DNA of 64,000 nt from Rufibacter tibetensis (GCF_001310085.1 NZ_CP012643.1:4284001-4348000); one strand, 5' to 3'. Shown: positions 16,913 through 25,802, numbered from the stretch's first letter. Program-made: numbers and translations. Notes: generated by a model from the letters alone, not told the origin.

Positions 16913-18586
16913 ATGAAGTCAAATAAACCATTTATTCCTTTCTTAATGCTTTTCTTGTTAACCTTCGTGCTGGTCTCGTCCTGCGCCAAGTCTGGTGACA
17001 AGCAGCAAAAGAAGGTAGCGCTGGCAGCTGCCAAAGAATTTCCGCAACAAACCGACAGTGTGTACGTGGTCACCTTCACTAAACAGGACCCGGATTTCAA
17101 AGAACACTTGGGCCTAATGAAGTTATTTTACCGGGAGCGGCAGTACCGTTTTGCCTGGTTTAAAGACGGGGAGTTAGTACCACAGGCTTTCAAATTCATG
17201 GAAGTCTTGAACAAAGCACATGAAGAAGGGTTAAACCCGCAGGATTATGACAGAAAGGATTTGAAGAAGATGATTCAAACACTGGAACAATCTACCAATG
17301 ACTCTGTGCGCCACAAACTGCAGGAAGAACTAGACGTTACGCTAACGGCTTCTTATTTCAACTATGCCAGTGATTTTTACCGTGGCACGGTAAACCCCCG
17401 CAACTTGGATAACATTGAATGGGAGGTAAAGAAAAACAAGATAAAGCTGCACAAGGCGCTGCAAACCATTTTGAGGGAACGGGAAAGTCGTTACCCATAC
17501 TATGAGTTTGAAGCCCTTCATCCAGATTATAAACGTCTGCGCGAAGCCTTGAAGCAGTACCGTTTAGCCAAACAGCAGGGAGGGTGGCCTAAAATTGAGC
17601 TCGCCACTAAGATGTTGAAACCCGGTGACTCAGCGCAAGCCGTCTTAACGCTTCGCCACCGCATCATGGGTAAACCAGCTCCTAATGTTCCCCAAAGCAT
17701 GGTGTATGATCCAGCCTTGGCTGCAGGGGTAAAGAATTTCCAGATACGGCATGGCCTGAAACCAGACGGTGTTGTTGGGGGAGAGACCCTGCGCGTGATG
17801 AATGTGCCGATTGAACAACGGATTGACCAGATCATCATCAACATGGAACGGTGGCGGTGGGTACCTAAACGTTTTGAAGATAAATACGTGCTCATCAATA
17901 TTCCTGAATACATGCTGCATGTATATGAGAAAGGGAAAGAAGTCTTGAATATGAAGGTTGTAGTGGGTAAGGAAATGCACGCCACTCCTGTGTTCAGTGA
18001 CAAACTGGAGTACATTGTTTTCTATCCTTACTGGAACGTAACACCTCAGATTCTGGAAGAGGAGATTGCGCCAGCGCAGGCCAACAACCCTAATTACCTT
18101 GCTTCTAATGACATGGAATTGGTGAAAGACATAGGAAACAATAAAGTAGAGGTAGTGTCACCTTCTTCCGTAGACTGGTACTCAGTAGACAAAAACTTTA
18201 AATACAGAGTGCGTCAGCGCCCGGGTAGCAAAAACCCTCTTGGCTATGTGAAGTTCATCTTCCCCAATGAGCACAATGTGTACCTGCATGATACTCCGTC
18301 AGACCATTTGTTTAACCAGACTGAACGTGGGTTTAGCCACGGCTGTATCAGAATTGAAAAGCCATTTGAATTTGCGCAGTACCTCCTTAAGGACCAGAAA
18401 CAATGGACTCCTTCTACAATCAATGCAGCTATGCACGGTGGGCAAGAAAAGTACGTGAATCTTACCGCTAAAGTGCCTGTGTACATTGTCTACTTCACTT
18501 CATGGGTGGATGATAAAGGTGCTGTCCATTTCAGGGATGACATCTACAATCATGACCGTGACTTAGAGATGGCCTACTTCAGGTAA
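16913..18586 (+). CDS. L,D-transpeptidase, lipoprotein (YcbB/LdtD type)
   Basis: Protein of 557 residues from the ATG at 16913 (MKSNKPF). Lipoprotein signal with a lipobox at VSSC, Cys24. A scaffold domain follows (about 60-230). A peptidoglycan-binding repeat is at about 235-300 (LKPGDSAQAVLTLRHRI, GLKPDGVVGGETLRVMN). The YkuD catalytic domain is at about 325-500, ending in SHGCIRI with catalytic Cys478 and His476. It forms 3-3 cross-links in peptidoglycan or attaches proteins to it, at the periplasmic side of a membrane. Architecture and length match LdtD/YcbB. An in-frame ATG at 16895 is less likely because it lengthens the signal's n-region. A strong terminator follows. Confidence 0.93.
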   Translation: MKSNKPFIPFLMLFLLTFVLVSSCAKSGDKQQKKVALAAAKEFPQQTDSVYVVTFTKQDPDFKEHLGLMKLFYRERQYRFAWFKDGELVPQAFKFMEVLNKAHEEGLNPQDYDRKDLKKMIQTLEQSTNDSVRHKLQEELDVTLTASYFNYASDFYRGTVNPRNLDNIEWEVKKNKIKLHKALQTILRERESRYPYYEFEALHPDYKRLREALKQYRLAKQQGGWPKIELATKMLKPGDSAQAVLTLRHRIMGKPAPNVPQSMVYDPALAAGVKNFQIRHGLKPDGVVGGETLRVMNVPIEQRIDQIIINMERWRWVPKRFEDKYVLINIPEYMLHVYEKGKEVLNMKVVVGKEMHATPVFSDKLEYIVFYPYWNVTPQILEEEIAPAQANNPNYLASNDMELVKDIGNNKVEVVSPSSVDWYSVDKNFKYRVRQRPGSKNPLGYVKFIFPNEHNVYLHDTPSDHLFNQTERGFSHGCIRIEKPFEFAQYLLKDQKQWTPSTINAAMHGGQEKYVNLTAKVPVYIVYFTSWVDDKGAVHFRDDIYNHDRDLEMAYFR

Positions 18587-18611
18587 TCTCAAGAACAAAA
18601 CCTAAATATTT

Positions 18612-18663
18612 AAAGGGGAAAGCCTCCTCTCTGCTACATGGCAGAGGGGAGGCTTTCCCCTTT
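18612..18663. terminator. Strong terminator after the L,D-transpeptidase gene
   Basis: Arms of 23 bases (18612-18634 and 18641-18663) with one G-U wobble, a 6-base loop and a TTTT tail. Confidence 0.9.
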
Positions 18664-19070
18664 TAGTGGACGCTGGTTCTTAGTATCCTTAATTATAAAT
18701 ATGCTTGATTATTACTATGCTTGAGGATAATATAACAGCCTTTGCATTTCTATTAGCCAAAACTCTACTTTAAGAATTTCTTCAACTATCATAAAGATAA
18801 TTTTATACTATGATAATTTACTTTTGTAACGTAGTATATACTAATCTATAAAGCCAGTAAGTTAAATGCATAGAAATGGAACAAGTATTCCGAAATAGGA
18901 AATTAAACTAAACAAAAGTAAACACAAACAAAAGTTTATATTTATTACTTATAAACATATGTAAACAATAAAAAATATACAATTGTATTTTGTTTCATTA
19001 TTTACTTTTGTAATAATTAGATTACTTTTGCATATTAACATTTGTATATAAACTCACGTCTACAATCCCC
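18664..19070 (+). promoter_or_regulatory. AT-rich control region with repeated ACTTTTG motifs
   Basis: About 400 bases of very AT-rich DNA before the XRE-type regulator. The 9-mer TTACTTTTG occurs three times in direct orientation (around 18819-18826, 19002-19010, 19022-19030). Inverted copies ACAAAAGT occur near 18912 and 18928. TACTTTTG fits the Bacteroidota -7 element (TAnnTTTG). The copy at 19003-19010 has a TTG at 18983-18985, 17 bases upstream, so it is a plausible promoter. The cluster may also be operator sites for the downstream regulator. No gene is seen here. Confidence 0.5.
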
Positions 19071-19511
19071 GTGACAGAACTTTTAGAAAGGATAACAAAT
19101 CTAGTAAGTTGGACCAATTTAGGTCCTGCTGCTTTTGCCGATGAGATTGGTGTGCCTAGGCCTGTGATTAGCCATGTTCTTTCCGGAAGGAATAAGGCAA
19201 GCCTGGAGGTTGTGCAGAAAATACTTAGCCGATACAAAGAAGTGTCACCTATTTGGCTCGTCTCTGGTGAAGGAGAAATGCTAACTGACCTAGGTGATTA
19301 CTCAGTACCACCTGTAAGAAGGAATCTTCCAACCGCTAAGGAAGAAGTAAAAAATAGTCAGCCAAATTCAGCGGCGCAGACAGAGTTGAGCCAAAAAGAA
19401 GATGCAACCACACTATTGGAAACGAACAACAAGTTTGCAGAAAAAAAGACCTTGGTTAAGGTAGTGCTGCTATACTCTGATGGTAGCTTCTCAAGCTATG
19501 ATCCATCATGA
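19071..19511 (+). CDS. XRE-family helix-turn-helix regulator
   Basis: Protein of 146 residues starting at a GTG (19071). Residues about 1-70 are a phage-repressor-like HTH: LGPAAFADEIGVPRPVISHV, then LSGRNKASLEVVQKIL and the WLVSGEGEM ending. This is the standard form of a Bacteroidota HTH_3 regulator. The remainder is a low-complexity polar linker (about 75-125) and a short hydrophobic beta-like end (LVKVVLLYSDGSFSSYDPS). No effector domain is recognised. It is preceded by a 400-base AT-rich region with repeated ACTTTTG motifs and may be autoregulated. It stands alone. Confidence 0.88.
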   Translation: MTELLERITNLVSWTNLGPAAFADEIGVPRPVISHVLSGRNKASLEVVQKILSRYKEVSPIWLVSGEGEMLTDLGDYSVPPVRRNLPTAKEEVKNSQPNSAAQTELSQKEDATTLLETNNKFAEKKTLVKVVLLYSDGSFSSYDPS

Positions 19512-19720
19512 TAGGGTACCGCAAACTCCACCATCTTACTAGATAAAAACTAATTGCTTTGTTCTTTAATTATTGAGTGGGAGCAATAGATTATGATGTG
19601 TGCCCCATTTGATTAAGGAAGGGCAGAAGCAGGGGTAAACAAATTAAACTTTTTAAGTATCCTTAAACTTTGTGCCTTTTTGATACAGAATTAACTTTTA
19701 ATTTACCGCCTGAAAATAAA

Positions 19721-19749
19721 AAAGCTCCATACTTTTCGTAAGGAGCTTT
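19721..19749 (-). terminator. Terminator of tRNA-Asp copy 1
   Basis: Arms AAAGCTCC (19721-19728) and GGAGCTTT (19742-19749), with a T tract on the minus strand directly downstream of the tRNA gene. Confidence 0.8.
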
Positions 19750-19755
19750 TAACTG

Positions 19756-19829
19756 CGGTCCGGACGGGACTCGAACCCGCGACCTCCGCCGTGACAGGGC
19801 GGCATTCTAACCAACTGAACTACCGGACC
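19756..19829 (-). tRNA. tRNA-Asp (anticodon GTC), copy 1
   Basis: Cloverleaf of 74 bases. The acceptor stem is GGTCCGG with CCGGACC and discriminator G. The D-arm contains AGTTGGTTAGA. The anticodon stem-loop GCCGCCCTGTCACGGCGG places GTC at positions 34-36. The T-arm is CGGGTTCGAGTCCCG. CCA is not encoded. The sequence is identical to the second copy at 24547-24620. Confidence 0.97.
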
Positions 19830-19867
19830 ATCATCTTCTGGAGATCTATTGTCCCCGTTTGATGCTG

Positions 19868-19898
19868 CAAATATGTAGGATTAAATATTATGATGCAA
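19868..19898 (-). promoter_or_regulatory. Promoter of tRNA-Asp copy 1
   Basis: On the minus strand, TTG (19896-19898), a 20-base spacer and CATATTTG (19868-19875), close to the Bacteroidota -33/-7 consensus TTTG/TAnnTTTG. Predicted transcription begins about 30 bases before the tRNA. Spacing and -7 sequence are identical at the second tRNA-Asp copy. Confidence 0.75.
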
Positions 19899-19948
19899 CA
19901 TTAACTATGAAATTTCTTGAAAATAGTAGGAGCAGGTACCACAGAAGG

Positions 19949-20278
19949 TTATACTAAATCTAACTCCTCTGATTCTTCTACAATGGAGATTTCCTTTAAG
20001 AAATAGGAGATAACAGATTTAGTAAACTTCAATCCTTCTTCTATATCATCATTTTCAATCTGCTTTTTTGCGAACTCCAGCTTCATTATGCAATAATTGA
20101 TTACATGGCTGGGTTGCTCATCGGTGTACCCGTTCCTGAAAAGGTACCTGAAAATATAAAGGGCTTGGTGGAGGTATTCCAACAGATAGGAAGAAACCTG
20201 ATCCTGGTTTTGGTGCAGCATCTCCAGTCCCGTTAAAATTTGCTGCAATTCTTGAAGGCTTTTTTCCTTTGTTTCCAT
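19949..20278 (-). CDS. Small helical protein of unknown function
   Basis: Protein of 109 residues, not recognised. The composition predicts almost entirely alpha helix, with leucine/glutamine-rich heptad-like stretches (LQELQQILTGLEMLHQ, YLLEYLHQALYIFRYLFRNG). The tail is acidic (EESEELDLV). There is no signal peptide, membrane segment or cysteine motif. It lies 120 bases upstream of tRNA-Asp copy 1 on the same strand and has a normal ATG. Coding character is supported by length and composition only. Confidence 0.6.
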   Translation of the reverse strand: METKEKSLQELQQILTGLEMLHQNQDQVSSYLLEYLHQALYIFRYLFRNGYTDEQPSHVINYCIMKLEFAKKQIENDDIEEGLKFTKSVISYFLKEISIVEESEELDLV

Positions 20279-20681
20279 TTGCGTCTGCTTTTCGTGGCTT
20301 TCCTTATAAAATCTTCACAAAACTGCCTATGGGCAACTGTCCACAGATGGAAACGAAAGCGGGGGGTGCTAACTTTGTTATTTATACTATAAAGATATCA
20401 GATTTTTCCACATTATGCATATAAGTTATCACCTCTTAATAAGTAATCAGGCAATAGTTTAAGTTGTACCTGAATGATTTGGATTTTAAAACAGACGAAA
20501 ATGGGATATTTTACTAGAATAAGCCTTTTGCTACTTTCTATTATATATATTGTGTACTAGCTTGTCGATTAGGTAACTGCTTTCATTTGTGTTGTAGTTT
20601 CTTGAAAATAGATTCCTTTCTCTTTCTATAGCAATGCCTACATAATTACGTAAGCAGGCATTGCTATAGGCTGACTCTAGG
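20279..20681. other. Intergenic stretch with a perfect inverted repeat
   Basis: AT-rich, with no convincing gene. It contains a perfect 14-base inverted repeat, CTATAGCAATGCCT (20626-20639) and its complement (20656-20669), loop 16. The repeat sits 13 bases after the stop of the leftward rhtA-like gene and is probably its transcript-end hairpin, although no T tract follows. Confidence 0.5.
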
Positions 20682-21539
20682 TTAACCTGCTTTCTTTGAA
20701 AAATATGTAGCTCCAACACTTGCCGCGATAACGCAGGAGATGGACATCCATTGGCTGAGTGTCAGGTACTCCCCCAGGAAAAGCAGACCGGAAAGTGCGC
20801 CGAACGCCGGGTGCAGGCTCATCAGGATGCCGAAGGTCTTCGAAGGGAGCTGCCTAAGCGCGCCCATCTCAAGCGTGAACGGGAGGGCGCTTGTCAGCAG
20901 GGCTACAGCGACCCCAACCAGCAGCAGATGCCCGTCCATGGCCGCCAATCCACCGCCCATTACTCCGAAAGGCACCACAAAAGCGGTAGCGAATAGCATC
21001 CCCACTGTTACCGCGTCTCCACTCCCCATGATCTTAGAAACCTTCCCGCCTAGTAGTATATACCCAGCCCAAAGCCCTCCAGCCAATAAAGCAAGTGCCA
21101 CGCCTACTGCATCAACTCCGCCCTGCCAGGGTGCAATTAAAGCAATGCCCAACCCAGCCAGCAAAACCCAAAGAAGGTCCAGCGGTTTCCTTGAGCCTAG
21201 CAATGCCAAGGCCAATGGGCCAGTGAACTCTATAGTAACTCCCAAGCCTATCGGTATGCGTTTTATGGCGGAGTAGAACACCAAATTCATGGCTCCAAGG
21301 CAGGTGCCGTAAGTCAGACAGAACAGCCACTGCCTCCGGTTTAGGCGAAACAGGTTAGTTCTGAAAACCGCCAGAAGGATGAGAGCAGAGAAACCGATGC
21401 GCAGGGAGGCAGTACCGCTTGCGCCAAGGACAGGGAAAAGCAACTTAGCAACAGAAGCCCCGCCCTGCACGCAGATCATAGATAGCAATACGGCCGGAAT
21501 CGCCGGTACCGCATATTTAAATTTTAAGAGATTAATCAT
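20682..21539 (-). CDS. rhtA: EamA-family transporter, RhtA-like
   Basis: Protein of 285 residues with about ten hydrophobic segments, the two-EamA-repeat layout of the drug/metabolite transporter superfamily. Several segments resemble E. coli RhtA (threonine/homoserine exporter): IQGGASLAK-like CVQGGASVAKLLFP, then FYSAIKRIPIGLGVTIEFTG, PLALALLGSRKPLD and LPSKTFGILMSLHPAFGALS. It is inner-membrane, probably exporting small amino acids or related metabolites by proton exchange. It sits between the two tRNA-Asp copies and looks more GC-rich than its surroundings, so it may have been acquired. It is monocistronic. Confidence 0.88.
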   Translation of the reverse strand: MINLLKFKYAVPAIPAVLLSMICVQGGASVAKLLFPVLGASGTASLRIGFSALILLAVFRTNLFRLNRRQWLFCLTYGTCLGAMNLVFYSAIKRIPIGLGVTIEFTGPLALALLGSRKPLDLLWVLLAGLGIALIAPWQGGVDAVGVALALLAGGLWAGYILLGGKVSKIMGSGDAVTVGMLFATAFVVPFGVMGGGLAAMDGHLLLVGVAVALLTSALPFTLEMGALRQLPSKTFGILMSLHPAFGALSGLLFLGEYLTLSQWMSISCVIAASVGATYFSKKAG

Positions 21540-22025
21540 TAGAAGATTGTTTTGAATGCTTATGATTGAGGCATGGGTGAATACCCAATAGGTTAGAGTG
21601 CATGCAAAACAACGCGCGCAGGAATACGCTAGCTCATAAATGAGATGAGAATTTAAGCGATCCGAGGAACCGCTATAATATAAAGCTTCCGGTTATTTTG
21701 CAAGTAAAACAACGGGCGGCGGGGGCGTGTTGCAAAGATGAAGTGCCATAAAGATGAATGATTTCTTGCTAAACTAAGTCTTATCCTAATTTCTTCCAAG
21801 CTGTCTTGTCTTGTAACTACAAACTACATCACCTGAGCTGTACTGTACTTACCTTTTGGCATCGAAAAATTTTAAGCTTAGACAGGAAAAGCCGATGGGG
21901 AAAAGTAGTTGACTGATTTAAAACAATAAAATAGCATCCAAGAATAACCCTCTGCTTTATATTTTATTAGTATTCACTACCACCTTATAGGATAGATGTA
22001 GTAATAGGCTACTTTTTATAGAAAA
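21540..22025. other. Intergenic stretch, no gene seen
   Basis: About 490 bases between two leftward genes. The right part is AT-rich. A short GC-rich patch (around 21705-21730, ending GGGCGGCGGGGGCG) stands out, but no open frame, tRNA or long hairpin was recognised. It must contain the rhtA-like promoter. Confidence 0.45.
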
Positions 22026-22865
22026 TCATGCAGAGGTGATGAAGGTGATGAGATCTCTGTTCAGCTTCTCCTTATGTGTATAGAACAAACCGTGAGGCGC
22101 ATCTTCAAACACCAGGTACTGGCTTCCGGAAATTATTGCGGCGGTTCGGTCGCTGCTGGATTTGATAGGAACAGTCTCGTCGGCATCTCCATGAATGATC
22201 AAGGTAGGGACATTGATTGCCTGCACGTCAGCCCTGAAGTCAGTCTGGGCAAAGGAGATGGCCCACTGTTGCGTAGCCCTTGGAGATGCTACGGATGCCA
22301 GCATGCGGTAATAGTCTAACAAAGGCGCGCTGACCGGATGGTTCATAAAACCTACCCCAAAAAATTTCTTTCCGAAATCGTCTAGAAAACCGATCCTGTC
22401 CTCCTTCAAATTTGCCATTATATCCTCAAAAACGTTTTGATCAACCCCATCCGGATTATTGGGAGTTTTAGCTAAAAAAGGGGGGACGGCACTGATCATC
22501 ACCAGCTGGGAGACACGCTCGCTACCATACCGGCTCAGGTACCTAACAGCCTCGCCTCCACCCATGGAGAAACCCACCAGCACTGTGTCCCGCAGGTCCA
22601 GTTGCTCCATAATATCTTTTAAATCCTCAGTAAGGGAATCGTAGTCATACCCCTGCCATGGTCTAGCGGAGTGCCCGAAACCCCGCCGGTCATATGTGAT
22701 GACCCGCAACCCGGCACTGACAAGGTCATCTACCTGATACTCCCACATTTCTTTACTTAGGGGCCACCCGTGGATCAGCACAACTGGTCTTCCCGCTCCG
22801 TAGTCTGTAAAGGAGAGTTGAATATCTTCGCCTGTTATAGAATCCTGTTTAACAATTGATTTCAT
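22026..22865 (-). CDS. Alpha/beta hydrolase (non-heme chloroperoxidase/arylesterase type)
   Basis: Protein of 279 residues from the ATG at 22865 (MKSIVKQDS). A longer frame adds 27 residues of no family similarity. Oxyanion motif LIHGWPLSKEMW (30-41), YDRRGFGHSARP (59-69), nucleophile Ser100 in GFSMGGGE, Asp229 in HGDADETVPI and His258 in APHGLF. These match the cofactor-free perhydrolase/arylesterase family (Pseudomonas aryl esterase Ser94-Asp222-His251). It has no signal peptide and is cytoplasmic. The natural substrate is unknown. It lies within the tRNA-bracketed accessory segment. Confidence 0.9.
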   Translation of the reverse strand: MKSIVKQDSITGEDIQLSFTDYGAGRPVVLIHGWPLSKEMWEYQVDDLVSAGLRVITYDRRGFGHSARPWQGYDYDSLTEDLKDIMEQLDLRDTVLVGFSMGGGEAVRYLSRYGSERVSQLVMISAVPPFLAKTPNNPDGVDQNVFEDIMANLKEDRIGFLDDFGKKFFGVGFMNHPVSAPLLDYYRMLASVASPRATQQWAISFAQTDFRADVQAINVPTLIIHGDADETVPIKSSSDRTAAIISGSQYLVFEDAPHGLFYTHKEKLNRDLITFITSA

Positions 22866-23066
22866 AATAATAGATTTTGGTGCTCTGGGGTATAAGTAGG
22901 TACAGCAAACCTTCAGCTTTTGTTTACCATGGGTTAGCTTTAACATTAGCCGTCATGCCAAAATCTACTGCATTCTTATTTACACCATCAAAGAACAGAT
23001 CAAATTTTTGAAGCAAGTGCAACCTCTTGTTTAAGTGTATGGAGGAGTTCAGAGGTTATGTTCTTT

Positions 23067-24047
23067 TTACCCTAAGAATAGCAGATTGTCCAGCCATTTG
23101 CCGATGGAGTAATCCCTTCTACTGAAACTTTCCTCTCGGGCTACGTGGCCAGGTAGTGCCAAATCTTCGGGGTTGTAGATCACCACTTGCCGTGGGTCAT
23201 AGCCGGGCTCCCTTACCACGTTGGGGTTGTTGGTGAGCACACGCTTGCCGCTTCCCAGTGCGTCAATCACGCGCATGGTAATACCTGTCTGAGCTGTAGA
23301 GGAGAAGTCTACCACCGCTTTGGCTTGGCAAAATAAATTGTAGTACTCCCTGCGGCCAAGTCTTCTGAAGGCGACGTGGCGCAGACGAGGACCCCTGCCT
23401 CGGAACTTTTCCCTTAAAAAGCCGAACCAGCCGATGTACAGATGCGCGTGGACCCTATAGCCCATGCGGGAAGAATAGTCAAGAAAACGCTGCAGGAACT
23501 CGTACTTCTCCTGCGTGAAGTAGGAGCAGAAGATGAAGTCAAAGGAGGCCGGACTTAGCGGGGCACTTGCGTACTCGTCGGTGTGGAAGGTGGGGGCGTA
23601 GGGGATGCCCAACTCTGCCGCGTCTCCGTAGTCGAAGGTCAGGGTGCGGTCAAAATGGGGCAGAAGGTGGCGGTAGTCTGAATCCCAAGACTTATAGGAG
23701 TCCCATTGATAAAGGATTGTTTGAATCTCAGGGTTCCTCTCCCTTAGAGCATCGGGAAACCAACTTCTCATGCGGTAACCCCGGATCACAATCAGGTAAT
23801 CGAAGGTTTGTCCTTCCGTCTCTTCCAGGATGCTTTGATAGTGGGTGTCCTGCCTTCTATCCATTCGGTGGGGCAGAAAGTTGGATACCACCACGTGCCG
23901 GAGAGTGATATCGCGCTCGTAATAAAAGGTAACATCTGCCCCAAAGGACTCTACTTTTTCGCGGATGGCTTCCCCGTAATGGTAGAACTTGCAGGCGATA
24001 AGTAATACCTTCTTGCCTGCAAGTGCCTCTTTTACTCTCTCAGTCAT
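23067..24047 (-). CDS. Glycosyltransferase-like protein (CgeB/capsule type)
   Basis: Protein of 326 residues. The N-terminal half looks like a Rossmann-like donor domain (KKVLLIACKFYHYGEAIREK, YLIVIRGYRM). The C-terminal part has the pattern of GT-B nucleotide-sugar domains of the CgeB/DUF3880 type: VDFSSTAQTGITMRVIDALG, then GKRVLTNNPNVV and FSRRDYSIGKWLDNLLF. Such proteins build surface polysaccharides or lipopolysaccharide. No neighbouring polysaccharide genes occur, so it is orphaned. It looks relatively GC-rich and lies in the tRNA-bracketed segment. Assignment rests on motif resemblance only. Confidence 0.65.
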   Translation of the reverse strand: MTERVKEALAGKKVLLIACKFYHYGEAIREKVESFGADVTFYYERDITLRHVVVSNFLPHRMDRRQDTHYQSILEETEGQTFDYLIVIRGYRMRSWFPDALRERNPEIQTILYQWDSYKSWDSDYRHLLPHFDRTLTFDYGDAAELGIPYAPTFHTDEYASAPLSPASFDFIFCSYFTQEKYEFLQRFLDYSSRMGYRVHAHLYIGWFGFLREKFRGRGPRLRHVAFRRLGRREYYNLFCQAKAVVDFSSTAQTGITMRVIDALGSGKRVLTNNPNVVREPGYDPRQVVIYNPEDLALPGHVAREESFSRRDYSIGKWLDNLLFLG

Positions 24048-24500
24048 CTTTAAATAAACTTGTGGGATATAGCTTCAGGGAGTAGTCCCGGGCGTACAGT
24101 ATCCCACGACACTAAGTTAAAACCGCTTAAGATTCCCTTTGTTATTCAGGTAACTACAAACCTGTGAGTAGTGAAAAACTTTGAACAGGGCGTAACTTGA
24201 AAGCCCTACCCTAAAACGATGAAACACTGGCATATTGCCCTAACACAAAATTGTTTTAGAGGATTTGTCCGTTACTTAATGAAAGCTCACTCAAAGCAGA
24301 GGCAGAACGGCAGTGCGAACTCTCTGTCGCTTTACTGTGATAACTAAAGGAAGGAAACTGGGGAAAAAAAAGGACATGTTATCTTTCCTTGATTGTTTCG
24401 CCCAGTTCACTTACGAGTTATCGGTTTCAGTCTTTAATTAGTTAGATTCAGGGCTGAGTTAGAACTTTCATATGCCAACCCTAAGGGATGCCATCAAAAA
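24048..24500. other. Intergenic stretch, no gene seen
   Basis: About 450 bases with no recognisable gene. A 40-codon frame near 24219 (MKHWHIALT) has no coding support. The promoter of the glycosyltransferase-like gene should lie at the left end. Confidence 0.45.
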
Positions 24501-24502
24501 CA

Positions 24503-24537
24503 AAAGAGCCTGTAAGAAAATATCTTACAGGCTCTTT
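24503..24537 (-). terminator. Terminator of tRNA-Asp copy 2
   Basis: Perfect 15-base arms, AAAGAGCCTGTAAGA (24503-24517) and its complement (24523-24537), 9 bases past the 3' end of the tRNA. The stem sequence is unrelated to the terminator of copy 1. Confidence 0.85.
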
Positions 24538-24546
24538 AATAAATTG

Positions 24547-24620
24547 CGGTCCGGACGGGACTCGAACCCGCGACCTCCGCCGTGACAGGGCGGCATTCTA
24601 ACCAACTGAACTACCGGACC
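24547..24620 (-). tRNA. tRNA-Asp (anticodon GTC), copy 2
   Basis: Identical over all 74 bases to the copy at 19756-19829, on the same strand 4.8 kb away. Similarity continues about 46 bases into the upstream leader (ATCTTCTGGAGA, TGTCCCCGTTTGATG, TGCAAATATG) with a few substitutions. It stops within 3 bases on the downstream side. Confidence 0.97.
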
Positions 24621-24658
24621 AACATCTTCTGGAGACCTGATGTCCCCGTTTGATGATG

Positions 24659-24689
24659 CAAATATGGGGGGCAGATCTTTACCACACAA
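24659..24689 (-). promoter_or_regulatory. Promoter of tRNA-Asp copy 2
   Basis: On the minus strand, TTG (24687-24689), a 20-base spacer and CATATTTG (24659-24666). The spacer sequence differs from that of copy 1, while the -33 core, spacing and -7 box are kept. This supports both as the true promoter elements. Confidence 0.75.
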
Positions 24690-24854
24690 CAGGCAACCCT
24701 AAAAAAGAGCAAAAGAAATCTTGTGTTAAGGGTAACAGGTTCATTCTCAAACCGAAAAAAATCCTTTTAAACTCTAAAAAACTCCTGCTACTAAACTTTG
24801 CAAGTTTCGTTTACCTTTGTAGTCACACTTTAGCTAAACGTAAGGGGCATAACT

Positions 24855-25802
24855 ATGCTGTTAGATTTTGAACAACCCATTGCTTCTCTGGAAGGGAAAC
24901 TAGCCGAAATGAAGAAACTGGCCTCAGAAAGCCAGGTAGATGTGAGCGAGGCAGTTTCAGCTTTGGAAGATAAGATTAAGTCACTGAAGAAGGAGACCTA
25001 TGCCAATCTTACCCGTTGGCAACGGGTACAGCTTTCCCGCCATATAGAAAGGCCCTACACCTTAGATTACATAAACGGTCTCACCACTTCGTTTGTAGAA
25101 CTACACGGTGACCGCAACGTGCGCGATGACAAAGCCATGGTAGGCGGTTTTGGCGAAATAAATGGCAAAACCGTCATGTTTATTGGCCAGCAGAAGGGAA
25201 GAAACACCAAGGAGCGGCAGTACCGGAATTTTGGGATGGCTAACCCTGAGGGATACCGCAAGGCACTCCGGTTGATGAAACTGGCTGAAAAGTTTAACAA
25301 ACCCATTATTACCTTTATAGATACTCCAGGTGCTTTCCCGGGCTTAGAAGCCGAGGAAAGGGGGCAGGGAGAGGCTATTGCCCGTAACCTGAAAGAAATG
25401 TTCATGCTTAAAGTGCCCGTAATTTGCATCATCATTGGTGAAGGTGCATCGGGTGGAGCTCTGGGCATTGGCATTGGAGACAGGGTGTACATGCTGGAGA
25501 ATACCTGGTATTCTGTTATTTCCCCTGAGTCTTGTTCTTCTATTTTATGGCGTAGCTGGAACTACAAAGAACAGGCCGCCGAAGCGCTTAAACTTACTGC
25601 CAAAGACATGTTGGGCAATAAACTGGTAGATGGCATCATTAAAGAGCCTTTGGGTGGCGCCCACGTGAACCCAGAGAAGATGATCAGGACCTTGCAGAAA
25701 AAGATTCTTTCTACCTTAGAGGAGTTAGAAGCCATTTCACCGGAAGACCGTATAATGCAGCGTATTGAGAAATTTGGTGAAATGGGCGTGGTAACAGAGT
25801 AA
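24855..25802 (+). CDS. accA: Acetyl-CoA carboxylase carboxyltransferase, alpha subunit
   Basis: Protein of 315 residues, the alpha half of the carboxyltransferase that transfers carboxyl from biotin to acetyl-CoA, the first step of fatty-acid synthesis. Key segments: [19 protein letters not shown] (83-101), [20 protein letters not shown] (about 155-174), [20 protein letters not shown] and [13 protein letters not shown]. Length is normal. The N-terminal helical domain [19 protein letters not shown] is typical. A -7-like box TACCTTTG lies at 24812-24819. The beta subunit gene is not in the window. Divergent from tRNA-Asp copy 2. Confidence 0.97.
   Translation: MLLDFEQPIASLEGKLAEMKKLASESQVDVSEAVSALEDKIKSLKKETYANLTRWQRVQLSRHIERPYTLDYINGLTTSFVELHGDRNVRDDKAMVGGFGEINGKTVMFIGQQKGRNTKERQYRNFGMANPEGYRKALRLMKLAEKFNKPIITFIDTPGAFPGLEAEERGQGEAIARNLKEMFMLKVPVICIIIGEGASGGALGIGIGDRVYMLENTWYSVISPESCSSILWRSWNYKEQAAEALKLTAKDMLGNKLVDGIIKEPLGGAHVNPEKMIRTLQKKILSTLEELEAISPEDRIMQRIEKFGEMGVVTE

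Noticed and set aside
18664-19070. A CRISPR array from the repeated ACTTTTG motif
   Set aside because: Copies are too short, irregularly spaced and in both orientations; no cas gene is near.
20279-20450. A possible replication origin, from two TCCACA-containing 9-mers near 20339 and 20405
   Set aside because: Only two poor matches to the DnaA box, no dnaA/dnaN gene and no cluster of boxes.
24219-24350. A small open frame (MKHWHIALT)
   Set aside because: Short, no family match, no clear start signal; it fits chance in a gap.
24650-24870. A 73-codon frame overlapping the accA promoter and tRNA promoter
   Set aside because: It crosses the tRNA promoter and contains no domain or conserved motif.
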